Below are positions 52,201 to 59,446 of a stretch of DNA of 59,446 nt, piece by piece; the first letter of the stretch is position 1, and every line of letters begins with the position of its first letter. Origin of the DNA: Candidatus Woesearchaeota archaeon (GTDB taxonomy: Archaea; Nanobdellota; Nanobdellia; Woesearchaeales; JAFGLG01); the NCBI GenBank assembly GCA_016928155.1, contig JAFGLG010000008.1, forward strand, positions 1 to 59,446, written 5' to 3'. The translations under genes were made by a program, and so were the position numbers. The notes below the pieces were generated by a model. It worked only from the letters and a program-made list of their open reading frames with translations. It made no database searches and was not told the origin of the DNA.

Positions 52201-54169
52201 TCTGCCAGCCATGGATGTCACAATTCCTGACAGTCATGCCATCATATCCATCATTTAATATCCCGGTATAACCCATTGTCTGGATGTCAAAGCCCTGGGC
52301 TGACAATGGGATAATACCACCAAGAGATATGGCTGAGCTATTGCAATCAACCGTGACTCCATCAGCACCGATAATCAGGCCATCAGAATCCGAGCATTCC
52401 AAATCTCCTGTGAGCATTATATTACCTATTACTGTGTCGCCGCATCCGCAATCACCATAAGAGCCGCCGCAGAAAGTCACCTCGTTCTCTTCGATGAAGA
52501 GAGGACAATTCTCTGCAGCAATGTTGCCGAAACCATTTATGGTCCCCCACACATATATTGAGTTGTTTATGCAATAAACAGGCTCGGTCACATGCCAATT
52601 AATCGTGAATCCTGAATTGTCATACATGCCATAAGGATCCGGGCCTTCATCATTATCATAGCCATTGTTGATGAAATCACCGTTATACACATCTAAATGC
52701 GAGCCATAATCAGCATACAGACCATAGCTACCCTCACACATAAAACTGGCAGCATCTGGATTATTATCATAAAAATCAGTATCGGCAATCTCAAGCTGGC
52801 TATTGCCTGTTGCATATGCACCGATGCAGTTCGCATAGACCTGTGAATCAGTTATCAAAGGAGTCTCCCCCTCACCGCCAACACCATTTATGTATACCCC
52901 ATATATATTATCATGATATTCATCATCATCGACGGTGAAATTATAGACACCAGACCAGACATTGAGGCCATACTGATAACCAGAAACATCATTGCCTGAA
53001 AGATAATTATCTTCTGGGACTGAGCCACCAGTGCAGCGGAGGTCTATTCCATAAAGATATGTGCCTTCAGTATCGCTCGTGATAGTATTATCAGTGAACC
53101 TGTTGCCTTCAGTCTTTGTGGCAATGCCCAACCTGTTGCTGTCAAGGGTGTTACCGCTCACATTGTTATAACCGCCAAACTCAGCAGAATATGGGGATGT
53201 GATAATAATCCCACCCCAGCCATTGTCTAGGATTGTATTTGTGAGTACCTTGTTATGGTTTGATGTGACCAACATAATCCCGTGATAATAGTTCTCCCAG
53301 ATATTGTTATCCTGGATCAGGCAGTTGTCCTCATCCTCCAGTTCGATAGCTGCACATGTGTTGGAGCCATCACCACAGGTAAAAGAGAGATTATTCCTAA
53401 GTATATTATGATCAGACTCGCCTGAGCCGTCAATATAAATACCCTGGAGACCAGTACTCTCTATTGCATTATCCTGTATGGTGATCTCATCGCTGTCAAC
53501 CACATTTATGCCATAATAGACATCATGCAAGTCGTTCTGCTCAATAGTGCCCTGCTCGATATTTGACATATAGATTGCAAAGCGGTCTACAATATAGATG
53601 GTGTTCTTTGTCACAAGAGGATTATCCAGCCAAGACATGTAAATACCATCCTGAGACATATCATGGATTGTATTATTCTCAATTATATCATCCTGAACAG
53701 TCTGATAAAGATATAGGCCTGTGGACCCATAAGCAATAGTATTATGCTGGACCTTCAGCCAGTAATCAGAGCCCATGCTAGCCATGATGCCATACTCATT
53801 GTATGTCAGGGTATTACCAATTATTGTATCATTCTCTGCTTCATAGTTCAGATAAACACCATTTGAGAAGTTAGAGATGAGGCAATTCGCAATTACAACA
53901 TTTGAGGCAGATATGTCAATTCCGTTATAAGCATTCGAACCAACAATCGAATAGCCAGCACAATCAAGCGTGACATCATCAGTTGCAATCAATAGTCCAT
54001 TGCCAGCACATCCTACCAACTCATCACTTTCATTCAATGTCCTGGATCCAACCAGCTCATACCCGCAGCCACAGGGTGTTGTGGCATCGCAAGTCGCAGG
54101 TTGCGCAAAGGCGTATGAAGCGAATAGCAGTGTAAGAACTACGATGGATATGGCTAGCTTAGAATTCAT
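49292..54169 (-). CDS. 1625-residue beta-helix surface protein, paralogue of the giant protein
   Basis: The ATG at 54169 has GAGGTG 6-7 bases upstream and gives the signal peptide NSKLAISIVVLTLLFASYAFA. A longer frame adds 14 residues and is rejected. Two beta-helix blocks (about residues 35-480 and 600-960) carry repeated N-x-(I/V)-x-x-N-x-(I/V) turns, and between 960 and 1100 there is a jelly-roll-like insert (DATNASFDFWAWFNTES). The C-terminus repeats the module of the giant protein: THFSIFGIFG, GGSSPVVMKGGGSPFIMKG, EGETANFDFNNDDVYDLAL, a Pro/Ala/Lys stalk, a membrane helix (about 1578-1597) and the tail QEMKKLKK. The adjacency and likeness indicate tandem duplication of the anchor module with divergent heads. 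Confidence 0.85.
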   Translation of the reverse strand: MNSKLAISIVVLTLLFASYAFAQPATCDATTPCGCGYELVGSRTLNESDELVGCAGNGLLIATDDVTLDCAGYSIVGSNAYNGIDISASNVVIANCLISNFSNGVYLNYEAENDTIIGNTLTYNEYGIMASMGSDYWLKVQHNTIAYGSTGLYLYQTVQDDIIENNTIHDMSQDGIYMSWLDNPLVTKNTIYIVDRFAIYMSNIEQGTIEQNDLHDVYYGINVVDSDEITIQDNAIESTGLQGIYIDGSGESDHNILRNNLSFTCGDGSNTCAAIELEDEDNCLIQDNNIWENYYHGIMLVTSNHNKVLTNTILDNGWGGIIITSPYSAEFGGYNNVSGNTLDSNRLGIATKTEGNRFTDNTITSDTEGTYLYGIDLRCTGGSVPEDNYLSGNDVSGYQYGLNVWSGVYNFTVDDDEYHDNIYGVYINGVGGEGETPLITDSQVYANCIGAYATGNSQLEIADTDFYDNNPDAASFMCEGSYGLYADYGSHLDVYNGDFINNGYDNDEGPDPYGMYDNSGFTINWHVTEPVYCINNSIYVWGTINGFGNIAAENCPLFIEENEVTFCGGSYGDCGCGDTVIGNIMLTGDLECSDSDGLIIGADGVTVDCNSSAISLGGIIPLSAQGFDIQTMGYTGILNDGYDGMTVRNCDIHGWQTGIAAYDSQGHLIEQNDIYLNGVERTAMSGIHFENVLSSKIDDNEIYDNDWGIYILDSDSIKITDNEVYDNWYSGIYIDGSGTELRSNHVITGNEVIGNAFECSDGCGGIELAYEDNCLIHGNTVVDNGNNGISLSESFENRIINNYLSYNNNWEIRVAGHNEMNEGGDNIISGNIVNGTYGYGGIVAGTPRNVITDNTIICDNMESKGINVFSCWFAPEGNYVSGNDVSECDYGLFASGYGWCSGDGYPFSDLVVDNNDYYNNNYGMYLEDLYGVSPVDESHSGSHAWWSHDDYGGQETWITRTIDLTDATNASFDFWAWFNTESCCDYGSFEIYTDGWSGLETFSDVNEEWTFYSIDLTAYVGDTLDIRFYFYGDGSVNYKGVVLDDFALVVDESTVWSDDVESGDSGWDLTTEYGSSWSIETFPMQVVGTTLSDNNIYNNYIGLYADDCYLITESNDNIHDNCVGVDLEWVEDYTMSDTDFNDNQNCGLVLESLGYSGESQEKSFPARITKLGFNTQSQFEAMAEVPEATGLYSYNSHINLLNGDFINNGDYGIYEYYSIGTIEWVVTKDVLCKDNDIWIEEGFIIPLGGVITPDNCTITVEGQEMNFSAGQVGTIGFDVDTVDNGSGIYVGTIGEPGYGIQAEIYTNSSASGSIDINFYNQYPVGSGFALEELGLWVDVTVDPTIEDNLSFWILKIYYTDEEVAAAGLTESSLEIQYYNNNTGQWESFAEGGVNTAENYVWAKITHFSIFGIFGSLLPSGGSSPVVMKGGGSPFIMKGLVPSYFDITSDLESGQPVTKTLSFADKVKFTLDGQEHMVQVVKTINGGVEVQIQSTSFRTIINEGETANFDFNNDDVYDLALTLARLGKYSVDLTFQKISVSKGDAQPEAQPADKPAESAAKPSEPAKADQLKDALAPVSEKIRDYRALWMILAVLLLAGALVLYFHRKEHHGLLKEIDQEMKKLKK

Positions 54170-54380
54170 GTGTGCACCTCTTTTGTCTGGCATATAATCC
54201 TGACTCCCCACTTATATGGGATTACAGGAGAATAATAGGGGATGTATTTAAAAAGATTGTCAAATAAGGCAAGAAATAGATTATTTGGATATATATAGGC
54301 TTATATGACAGTTTAAAATTGATTAAAATAGAAAGAAATCCAAGAAAAAAAATAAAATTTGGATCTGGAGGGCTATGGCC

Positions 54381-55724
54381 TTAATAATAGGTCTCAGCTT
54401 CGTCTTCCTCTTCATCATCTGATTTCAGCTTTGTGAAGCCGATAATCAAACCAAGGATGATAAGCAAAACGACCAACACGATAAGACCGACTTCCAATCC
54501 CTTCTTCACTGAGTCCCAACCAGCTGACTCGCCCTTCACGACATTCGCGTTAAGGCTGATCTGCTGTGACTCTGAACCGCTTGTGATGGTCACAGTGAAA
54601 GGATGCGGACCTTCAGGTGCATCGTCGTTTGCTGTGAGGTAGACATACACTGTCTTTGACTCGCCGCCGTTCAAGACAAGCACATTCGCTGGGCTGATCT
54701 TGACTGTGGCAAAGTCTGCCCCGTCAACAGAGATTGTGTATCCCTTGCTCTGCGTACCCTCATTTGAGAGTGAGATAGGATAGACAACTCCGCCTTTTCC
54801 CTTTGTCAAGTCCTGAGACTCTGCACCGACTGTGATGACGGTCTTCTCCTTAACTGCAGCAGCTGGACCAGCTCCGCAGGTGTCAGACTCAACCACATAG
54901 ATCTTGAAATCCTTTGAGGTTGTGTCATAACCATCGTCGAAGTCGACAGTCACCCTGACTGTGTACTCGCCTTCCTCAGCGCAATCCGGAATCCTCATGT
55001 AGAGCTCCTCTGAGGAGACTGAGTCTTCAGACTCAAGCTCGTCAATATAATCTGTAGCGCTGATACCAAGAGCAGGTATGCTGACCTTGACCTTGACTGA
55101 ATCCTCGTCCTTCTCTCCAAGGTTCTGGACCCTGACAACAGTCAGAAGCGCCCTTCCGGCCCTGACTTCAGAGTCAGGCGTGAAGGTGACATCCCTGATC
55201 TTCACGCTGTGCCTCAATGCATCAACGTGCAGGTTATAGTTGTAGACCTTGATCGCGTCAAACCTGTCGCCAACAATAACCCTCAGCTTATAATCGTCTT
55301 CCTCTACCAAGTCATTCAAGCTCAAGCTCAAAGACTTCGTGTAGATCGTCTCTGCCTGGACATCGAACACATCTGTGCTGTCAACCAGCTTCTCGTGCTC
55401 GTTTCCGAAAACTGAAGCAGAAACCTCGACAAAATCATTGTCCTCATGACATAATAGCTTAACTTTGATATCCAAATTCTGATCTCTCTCGAAGTTCGTA
55501 TTGATGTCGACACCATTCTCTACAATGTCACCATCAATCTTGACCCAGAGGACTTCGCATCCTATGAGGTCGCCTTCGTTCCTTGCATCCTCTGTATCAG
55601 AGAGGGTGCCGTTATATTCAGAGTCACCATCGACCCTGACTGCGCTTGCAATGCCGCTGACTGCAACTAAAGCAATCAAAAGAATACCCAGCAAAGCAAA
55701 TGCCTTTAAAGTGGTTTTTGCCAT
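54381..55724 (-). CDS. Putative S-layer-type surface protein with C-terminal membrane anchor
   Basis: The 447-residue protein has a signal peptide ending in SGIASA, an N-terminal beta domain with conserved GDLIGCEVLWVKIDGD, a CARDB-like domain (about 165-285), another beta-sandwich (about 300-400), a membrane helix (about 410-432) and a very acidic cytoplasmic tail (DDEEEDEAETYY). This layout is what is usually annotated as S-layer protein in Woesearchaeota-like genomes. Signs of strong expression are a canonical TATA box at 55831-55841, a leader of about 85 bases with a perfect GGAGGT 8 bases before ATG, and a visibly biased codon choice compared with the repeat proteins beside it. It probably forms the main lattice to which the long proteins of this cluster attach. 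Confidence 0.8.
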   Translation of the reverse strand: MAKTTLKAFALLGILLIALVAVSGIASAVRVDGDSEYNGTLSDTEDARNEGDLIGCEVLWVKIDGDIVENGVDINTNFERDQNLDIKVKLLCHEDNDFVEVSASVFGNEHEKLVDSTDVFDVQAETIYTKSLSLSLNDLVEEDDYKLRVIVGDRFDAIKVYNYNLHVDALRHSVKIRDVTFTPDSEVRAGRALLTVVRVQNLGEKDEDSVKVKVSIPALGISATDYIDELESEDSVSSEELYMRIPDCAEEGEYTVRVTVDFDDGYDTTSKDFKIYVVESDTCGAGPAAAVKEKTVITVGAESQDLTKGKGGVVYPISLSNEGTQSKGYTISVDGADFATVKISPANVLVLNGGESKTVYVYLTANDDAPEGPHPFTVTITSGSESQQISLNANVVKGESAGWDSVKKGLEVGLIVLVVLLIILGLIIGFTKLKSDDEEEDEAETYY

Positions 55725-56043
55725 TCTATTCTACCTCCAAATCCAAATTTTGATTGTGTTTCTGGTGAAAAACTGATATATTCCACCCACCAAACAGGGT
55801 GTAATACCATGCCAGAGTAAATGTTGGTCCTATATAAATTTTGTGATTTTTTAGTATAGTCCAGTAGTTACAAAATAGGACTATTATTGAATAATAACTG
55901 AATTGGGACCTGTATTAGCCCTATTTAAAAAGGCTTTAAAGGCCCTAAAACAGCTGTATTCACTAATACAACACAAAACCCATATTGACCCTCTTTTTTA
56001 AAACATGCTTGAAAAAATGAAAAACAAGACAATCAAAAAACAA
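55725..56043. promoter_or_regulatory. Promoter and long leader of the S-layer-type gene
   Basis: Read on the minus strand, the TATA-like AATTTATATA (55831-55841) is followed by a leader of about 85 bases and GGAGGT (55733-55738). Further upstream, the palindromic ATTATTGAATAAT and a TGTATT/AATACA hairpin lie before the end of the large cysteine-rich gene. No other gene is visible. Confidence 0.65.
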
Positions 56044-59000
56044 TTAATCCAGACACTGGGAGATCATCATAGCTGGTTCCTGCTCAGGCTCATCACCCAG
56101 GACCTTGAACTCCCTATGCCTGATCCTGCTGTAATCATCATTAGAGACAACAAGCCTGACATCATAAGGCCCGGATTCAGCAGCCATCGGGATGTCCAGA
56201 GCAATGAACTTCGAGACCATGTCGCCCACACCCAGCTTATCTATCATGAAGCTCCTTGTCACAGCAAGATCCTGGACAGTGGTCCTGACCACAAGATCAT
56301 CCAAGGGTTCAGCGCCGACATTGCTCAAAGAGACAACCATCCAAAGCTGGTCGCCAGGCCTGACAATATCCTCATTGATGAAATTGAACTGCTGGACATA
56401 GATATTGGACCTGTCCTCCATATCCTGATGAGGGCCGACATAGATGACAACCGAACCTGAGCACATATCACCGTCGACATCAGTCGCAGTGAAAGTGACA
56501 GTGTAGACATCCTCATCCTCAAACACATGGGTGGTGTCCCTGACAAGCCTTATCTTGCCGTCGTCAAAGTCCCACCTGTACTCGAAAGGATAATTGCCGC
56601 CCTCGACCTTCGCGTCGAAGAAGACCTTCAGAGGAGCATCACCGCTGAGCGGATCAGCGACTATCTGCACAGTGCACTGAGTATCAGGCCCGTGCAAAAT
56701 GGTTATCTGGCAATCAGTCATGTCTGAAGCTGAAAGCTCGCCGTCAGTGGCTGTTATCCTGACCCAATAATGGCCCGGATAGATATCAGAGACATTCCAG
56801 ACATACAAGCCGTCATTCTCCTCATTGTCAGCGATGGTCTTCCAGATATCCTGATCAGCGCTGTACTCCAGCTTAATCTTCAGCACATCGTCATTGTCTG
56901 GATCAGTGGCAAGCCATGTTATATCAACTGTGCCCCAGACAACATCACCGCACTCAGGAGTCACCAAGATGACCTGAGGAGGCTTGTTATATCCTCCGAC
57001 AAAGACATTGACGACCTGCTCATCATAATCCATATCAAGATCATAGAGCCTTAGGGTCATCTGGCCGGAGCCTTCCTGGACAGCATTGACTGTCAGGGTC
57101 TTGCCGGCAAGCAAAGCATCGAAAGAATCGCTCTGCTCAAAAACAGTCCATGAGAGATCGGATCCTGAATCCTCAAGATCGAACTCATGCTGAGAGAGAT
57201 CGATGACAGATGACACGATGCCATCCCTGAAACTCAAGTTCACGTCTTCAACAGGCGGAATGATCTCAGGAGGATTGTTCCTTATCATGACATCAGCCTG
57301 ATACTGTCCTCCGGTATTGTCTGTGAAGTTGAATGCAAATGTAAATATCTGGCTCATGCCCAGGAAGTCATGGGTCAAAGGTATCGGGGTCAGCGCATAA
57401 TAGAATGTTGTCTCATCATGCGGCCTGAACTCATAGAGACCAACCCTCCCTCCTGGAGGAGAGACAAGGACCATCTCAGTCACGACACCGACATTCGTGA
57501 TGTTGCTGTTCCAGAGATCGATCACAGAGAAGCTGACAAACATGTCCTCTCCCCTGAAAAAATCATAGTCTTCGTCATTATAAGTCGATTCATTGTAGAC
57601 TGCAAGGTCGACAATATCATATCTCCTCTCCCAAACCTCATAAGAGTATCTCGGATAGGTATCAAGGTCAGAATAAAGGCCTTCCTTGACTGCAGTGGCA
57701 TAAACAGTGAAGTTGCCCACCACTTCCTGCAGATCCTTTGCCTCACAGGCACCTGTGATATGATCCGTTATGCAGTTATTGAACTGGGCATCATCAGGAT
57801 AGTACCATATAGTTACATGGGCATCAGTGACAGGATTGCCGAAGTCATCCTCAACATGGACAGTGCATGACTGATTATTGCCGACAATGACCCTAGGGAA
57901 GCACTCAATGCTTGTCACATTGAGGAAGCAACCCTCATCGATGATACCATCGCAGTCGTTATCCACGCCATCACAGAGCTCAGGAGCACCCGGATAGACA
58001 TCAGTCCTGGTGTCATCGCAGTCCCAAGGACCGCACTCTTCTACTGAACCAGTGCCGTTGTAGCCATCACCATCAGCATCAATGCAGTTAGGGCCTATAG
58101 GCTCACACCAATAGTTCTCATCAGCATTGCCCTGGCCGTTGTAATAACAATACTCCTCGACAGTGCAAGTCTCATCAACCTGCCAAGGACCAGTGCTTCC
58201 TACACAGGAACCGACATCATTGCAAGCATAAGTTGTGTATCTCAATCCAGTATCATCATCCGGATCACTGCCCCACGGGCAAGAATATTCCACAACAGCT
58301 GCTGCACAGACATCACCCTCAGTAGAGCAAGCGCTCCAAAAAGTGTATGTTCCGTCAGGCAAGCAGACATTTGACATCGTGCCTGCACACAGGCCTGTGC
58401 CGCAAGACTGGGATTGAGTTGTACCTGGATAGATGTTTGGATTATTGTCATCACAATCTATAGGGCCGCAGACGCCGCCCTCTATGGAAAAACCATCATT
58501 GTCATCATCAGTGCAGTTCAATCCTTCCCATGCGCAATAGTAATTAGCATCCCCATTGCCCAGGCCGTCCCAGTAGCAGAACTCATCCTCGGTGCAGGTC
58601 TCATCAACCTGCCAAGAACCAGTATCATCCACACAGATTCCATCAACATCGCATGCATAAGTCGTGTATCTCACACCTGTATCATCGCCAAACTCATGGC
58701 CCCAAGGACAACCATACTGGGCAAACGCTGCAGCGCAGGTATCACCATAGCTTGAGCATTCGCTCCATGAAGTATATGTCCCGTCAGGCAGGCAGATGTT
58801 CGACCTCTCCCCTGAGCAGACACCTGTGCCGCAAGGCTGGGTCTGGACAGTGCCCGGATATATGTTAGGATTGTTATCATTGCAATCAACAGGGCCGCAG
58901 ACGCCGCCCTCTATGGAATAACCATCATCATCATTATCCGTGCAATCAGACTGGCAATAACCTTCTACGCAGATCTCGCCAGGAGGACAGATACCACAAT

Positions 59001-59446
59001 AATAGCATCCGCTCGGCGAGTCGCCGCATTCAAAGCTGCCGCAGTCATTAGGTATGTCCATGTACAGGCAGTCAAGAGTCACATGACAACTGTCTGCTGT
59101 GCAGACATCATTATCATTGCACAAAGCATCATTAGGATCATGATCGCACCTATCTTGTGCTTCGTTGCATGAATCATCAGTACAGCCCACAATGTCAGAG
59201 CAATCCCTCGCAGCGCCTGAGTGGCATGAACCGCCTGCACACTGGTCGTTTACAGTACACCACTGACCATCACTGCATGGGTTATTGTTGTTCTTGTACT
59301 GGCAATCCAAAGTCACATGGCACACATCATCGGTGCAGACATTATTATCATTGCACAAAGCATTATTAGGATTATGATCGCACCTGTCCTGCGCCTCGTT
59401 GCATGAATCAACAGTGCAAGAGACAGAATCAGCACAATTCCTGGCA
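56044..59446 (-). CDS. Cysteine-rich, MopE-repeat and PKD-domain surface protein (5' end outside window)
   Basis: The frame is open to the right window edge, so the start is missing. At least 1133 residues are present. The visible part begins with tandem cysteine-rich repeats of about 80 residues (CTDDSCNEAQDRCDH, DGQWCTVNDQCAGGSC), then two long repeats with DDDGYSIEGGVCGPVDCNDN and NPNIYPGT, and a MopE-type metal-binding unit CDGVDNDCDGIIDEGC. An Ig-like domain, a cadherin/Ig-like region, a PKD domain (FEYRWDFDDGK ... VYTVTFTATDVDGD) and a CARDB-like domain follow. The end, FKVLGDEPEQEPAMMIS, lacks a membrane helix, unlike its neighbours. It may be released or bound by others. The 5' part of the gene lies beyond the window. 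Confidence 0.85.
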   Translation of the reverse strand, partial: ARNCADSVSCTVDSCNEAQDRCDHNPNNALCNDNNVCTDDVCHVTLDCQYKNNNNPCSDGQWCTVNDQCAGGSCHSGAARDCSDIVGCTDDSCNEAQDRCDHDPNDALCNDNDVCTADSCHVTLDCLYMDIPNDCGSFECGDSPSGCYYCGICPPGEICVEGYCQSDCTDNDDDGYSIEGGVCGPVDCNDNNPNIYPGTVQTQPCGTGVCSGERSNICLPDGTYTSWSECSSYGDTCAAAFAQYGCPWGHEFGDDTGVRYTTYACDVDGICVDDTGSWQVDETCTEDEFCYWDGLGNGDANYYCAWEGLNCTDDDNDGFSIEGGVCGPIDCDDNNPNIYPGTTQSQSCGTGLCAGTMSNVCLPDGTYTFWSACSTEGDVCAAAVVEYSCPWGSDPDDDTGLRYTTYACNDVGSCVGSTGPWQVDETCTVEEYCYYNGQGNADENYWCEPIGPNCIDADGDGYNGTGSVEECGPWDCDDTRTDVYPGAPELCDGVDNDCDGIIDEGCFLNVTSIECFPRVIVGNNQSCTVHVEDDFGNPVTDAHVTIWYYPDDAQFNNCITDHITGACEAKDLQEVVGNFTVYATAVKEGLYSDLDTYPRYSYEVWERRYDIVDLAVYNESTYNDEDYDFFRGEDMFVSFSVIDLWNSNITNVGVVTEMVLVSPPGGRVGLYEFRPHDETTFYYALTPIPLTHDFLGMSQIFTFAFNFTDNTGGQYQADVMIRNNPPEIIPPVEDVNLSFRDGIVSSVIDLSQHEFDLEDSGSDLSWTVFEQSDSFDALLAGKTLTVNAVQEGSGQMTLRLYDLDMDYDEQVVNVFVGGYNKPPQVILVTPECGDVVWGTVDITWLATDPDNDDVLKIKLEYSADQDIWKTIADNEENDGLYVWNVSDIYPGHYWVRITATDGELSASDMTDCQITILHGPDTQCTVQIVADPLSGDAPLKVFFDAKVEGGNYPFEYRWDFDDGKIRLVRDTTHVFEDEDVYTVTFTATDVDGDMCSGSVVIYVGPHQDMEDRSNIYVQQFNFINEDIVRPGDQLWMVVSLSNVGAEPLDDLVVRTTVQDLAVTRSFMIDKLGVGDMVSKFIALDIPMAAESGPYDVRLVVSNDDYSRIRHREFKVLGDEPEQEPAMMISQCLD

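Overview
The window is archaeal. Direct signs are: a tRNA-Gly gene interrupted by a short intron in the anticodon loop; archaeal versions of topoisomerase I, NurA nuclease, class I (DhnA-type) fructose-bisphosphate aldolase, a secreted Lon-fold protease (COG1750 type) and a Trm-G10-like tRNA methyltransferase; and TATA-type promoters about 26 bases upstream of start codons. Many solitary genes look leaderless. The compact layout, many tiny proteins, simple glycolysis genes and very large, cysteine- and sequon-rich surface proteins fit a DPANN-type archaeon, probably near Woesearchaeales. That placement is inference from style, not from a phylogenetic marker.

Region 1 (1-18,971) is mostly housekeeping and membrane genes: a PLD-family protein, a Ctu2-like protein, the Lon-like secreted protease, a VTT membrane protein, ZupT with TopA (overlapping), a decayed second ZIP transporter, a lipoprotein, NurA, a PfkB sugar kinase, a mini-operon (39-aa membrane protein, aldolase, 37-aa zinc ribbon), and a tRNA neighbourhood (Trm-G10, tRNA-Gly, PP-loop ATPase, ThiI-like), followed by lactate permease. 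Several genes below 60 codons are proposed here from ribosome-binding sites, stop/start overlaps and zinc-ribbon spacing.

Region 2 (19,010-22,710) holds two divergent genes with lysozyme-like features. One has a LysM-like end. The other is a Tat-exported lytic transglycosylase with SPOR-like domains. Both would act on peptidoglycan, which archaea of this kind are not expected to make, so an anti-bacterial or host-directed role is plausible. Their promoters carry the same 8-4-8 palindrome (TTATTACT-N4-AGTAATAA) just upstream of the TATA box. It recurs at three other places, suggesting one small regulon.

Region 3 (22,738-59,446) is about 37 kb with every confident gene on the minus strand, almost all for the cell surface. 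A winged-helix regulator heads an overlapping five-gene operon: regulator, tail-fibre/YadA-like secreted protein, Ig-like membrane protein, beta-helix receptor with a cytoplasmic tail, and a four-CBS protein. Next come an AT-rich palindrome-filled gap, a membrane-anchored subtilisin, a coiled-coil DNA-binding-like gene embedded in 19 copies of TGAGAC/GTCTCA, a 3100-residue and a 1625-residue beta-helix protein with near-identical C-terminal modules, an abundant-looking S-layer-type protein, and a cysteine-rich MopE/PKD protein running off the right edge. Four of the anchored proteins share an unexplained short motif, GG(S)SPLVMKGG, and three end in KLKK. I read this as a coordinated surface/adhesion apparatus in which the motif may mark a common processing or assembly step.

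No CRISPR array, insertion sequence or rRNA gene was seen.
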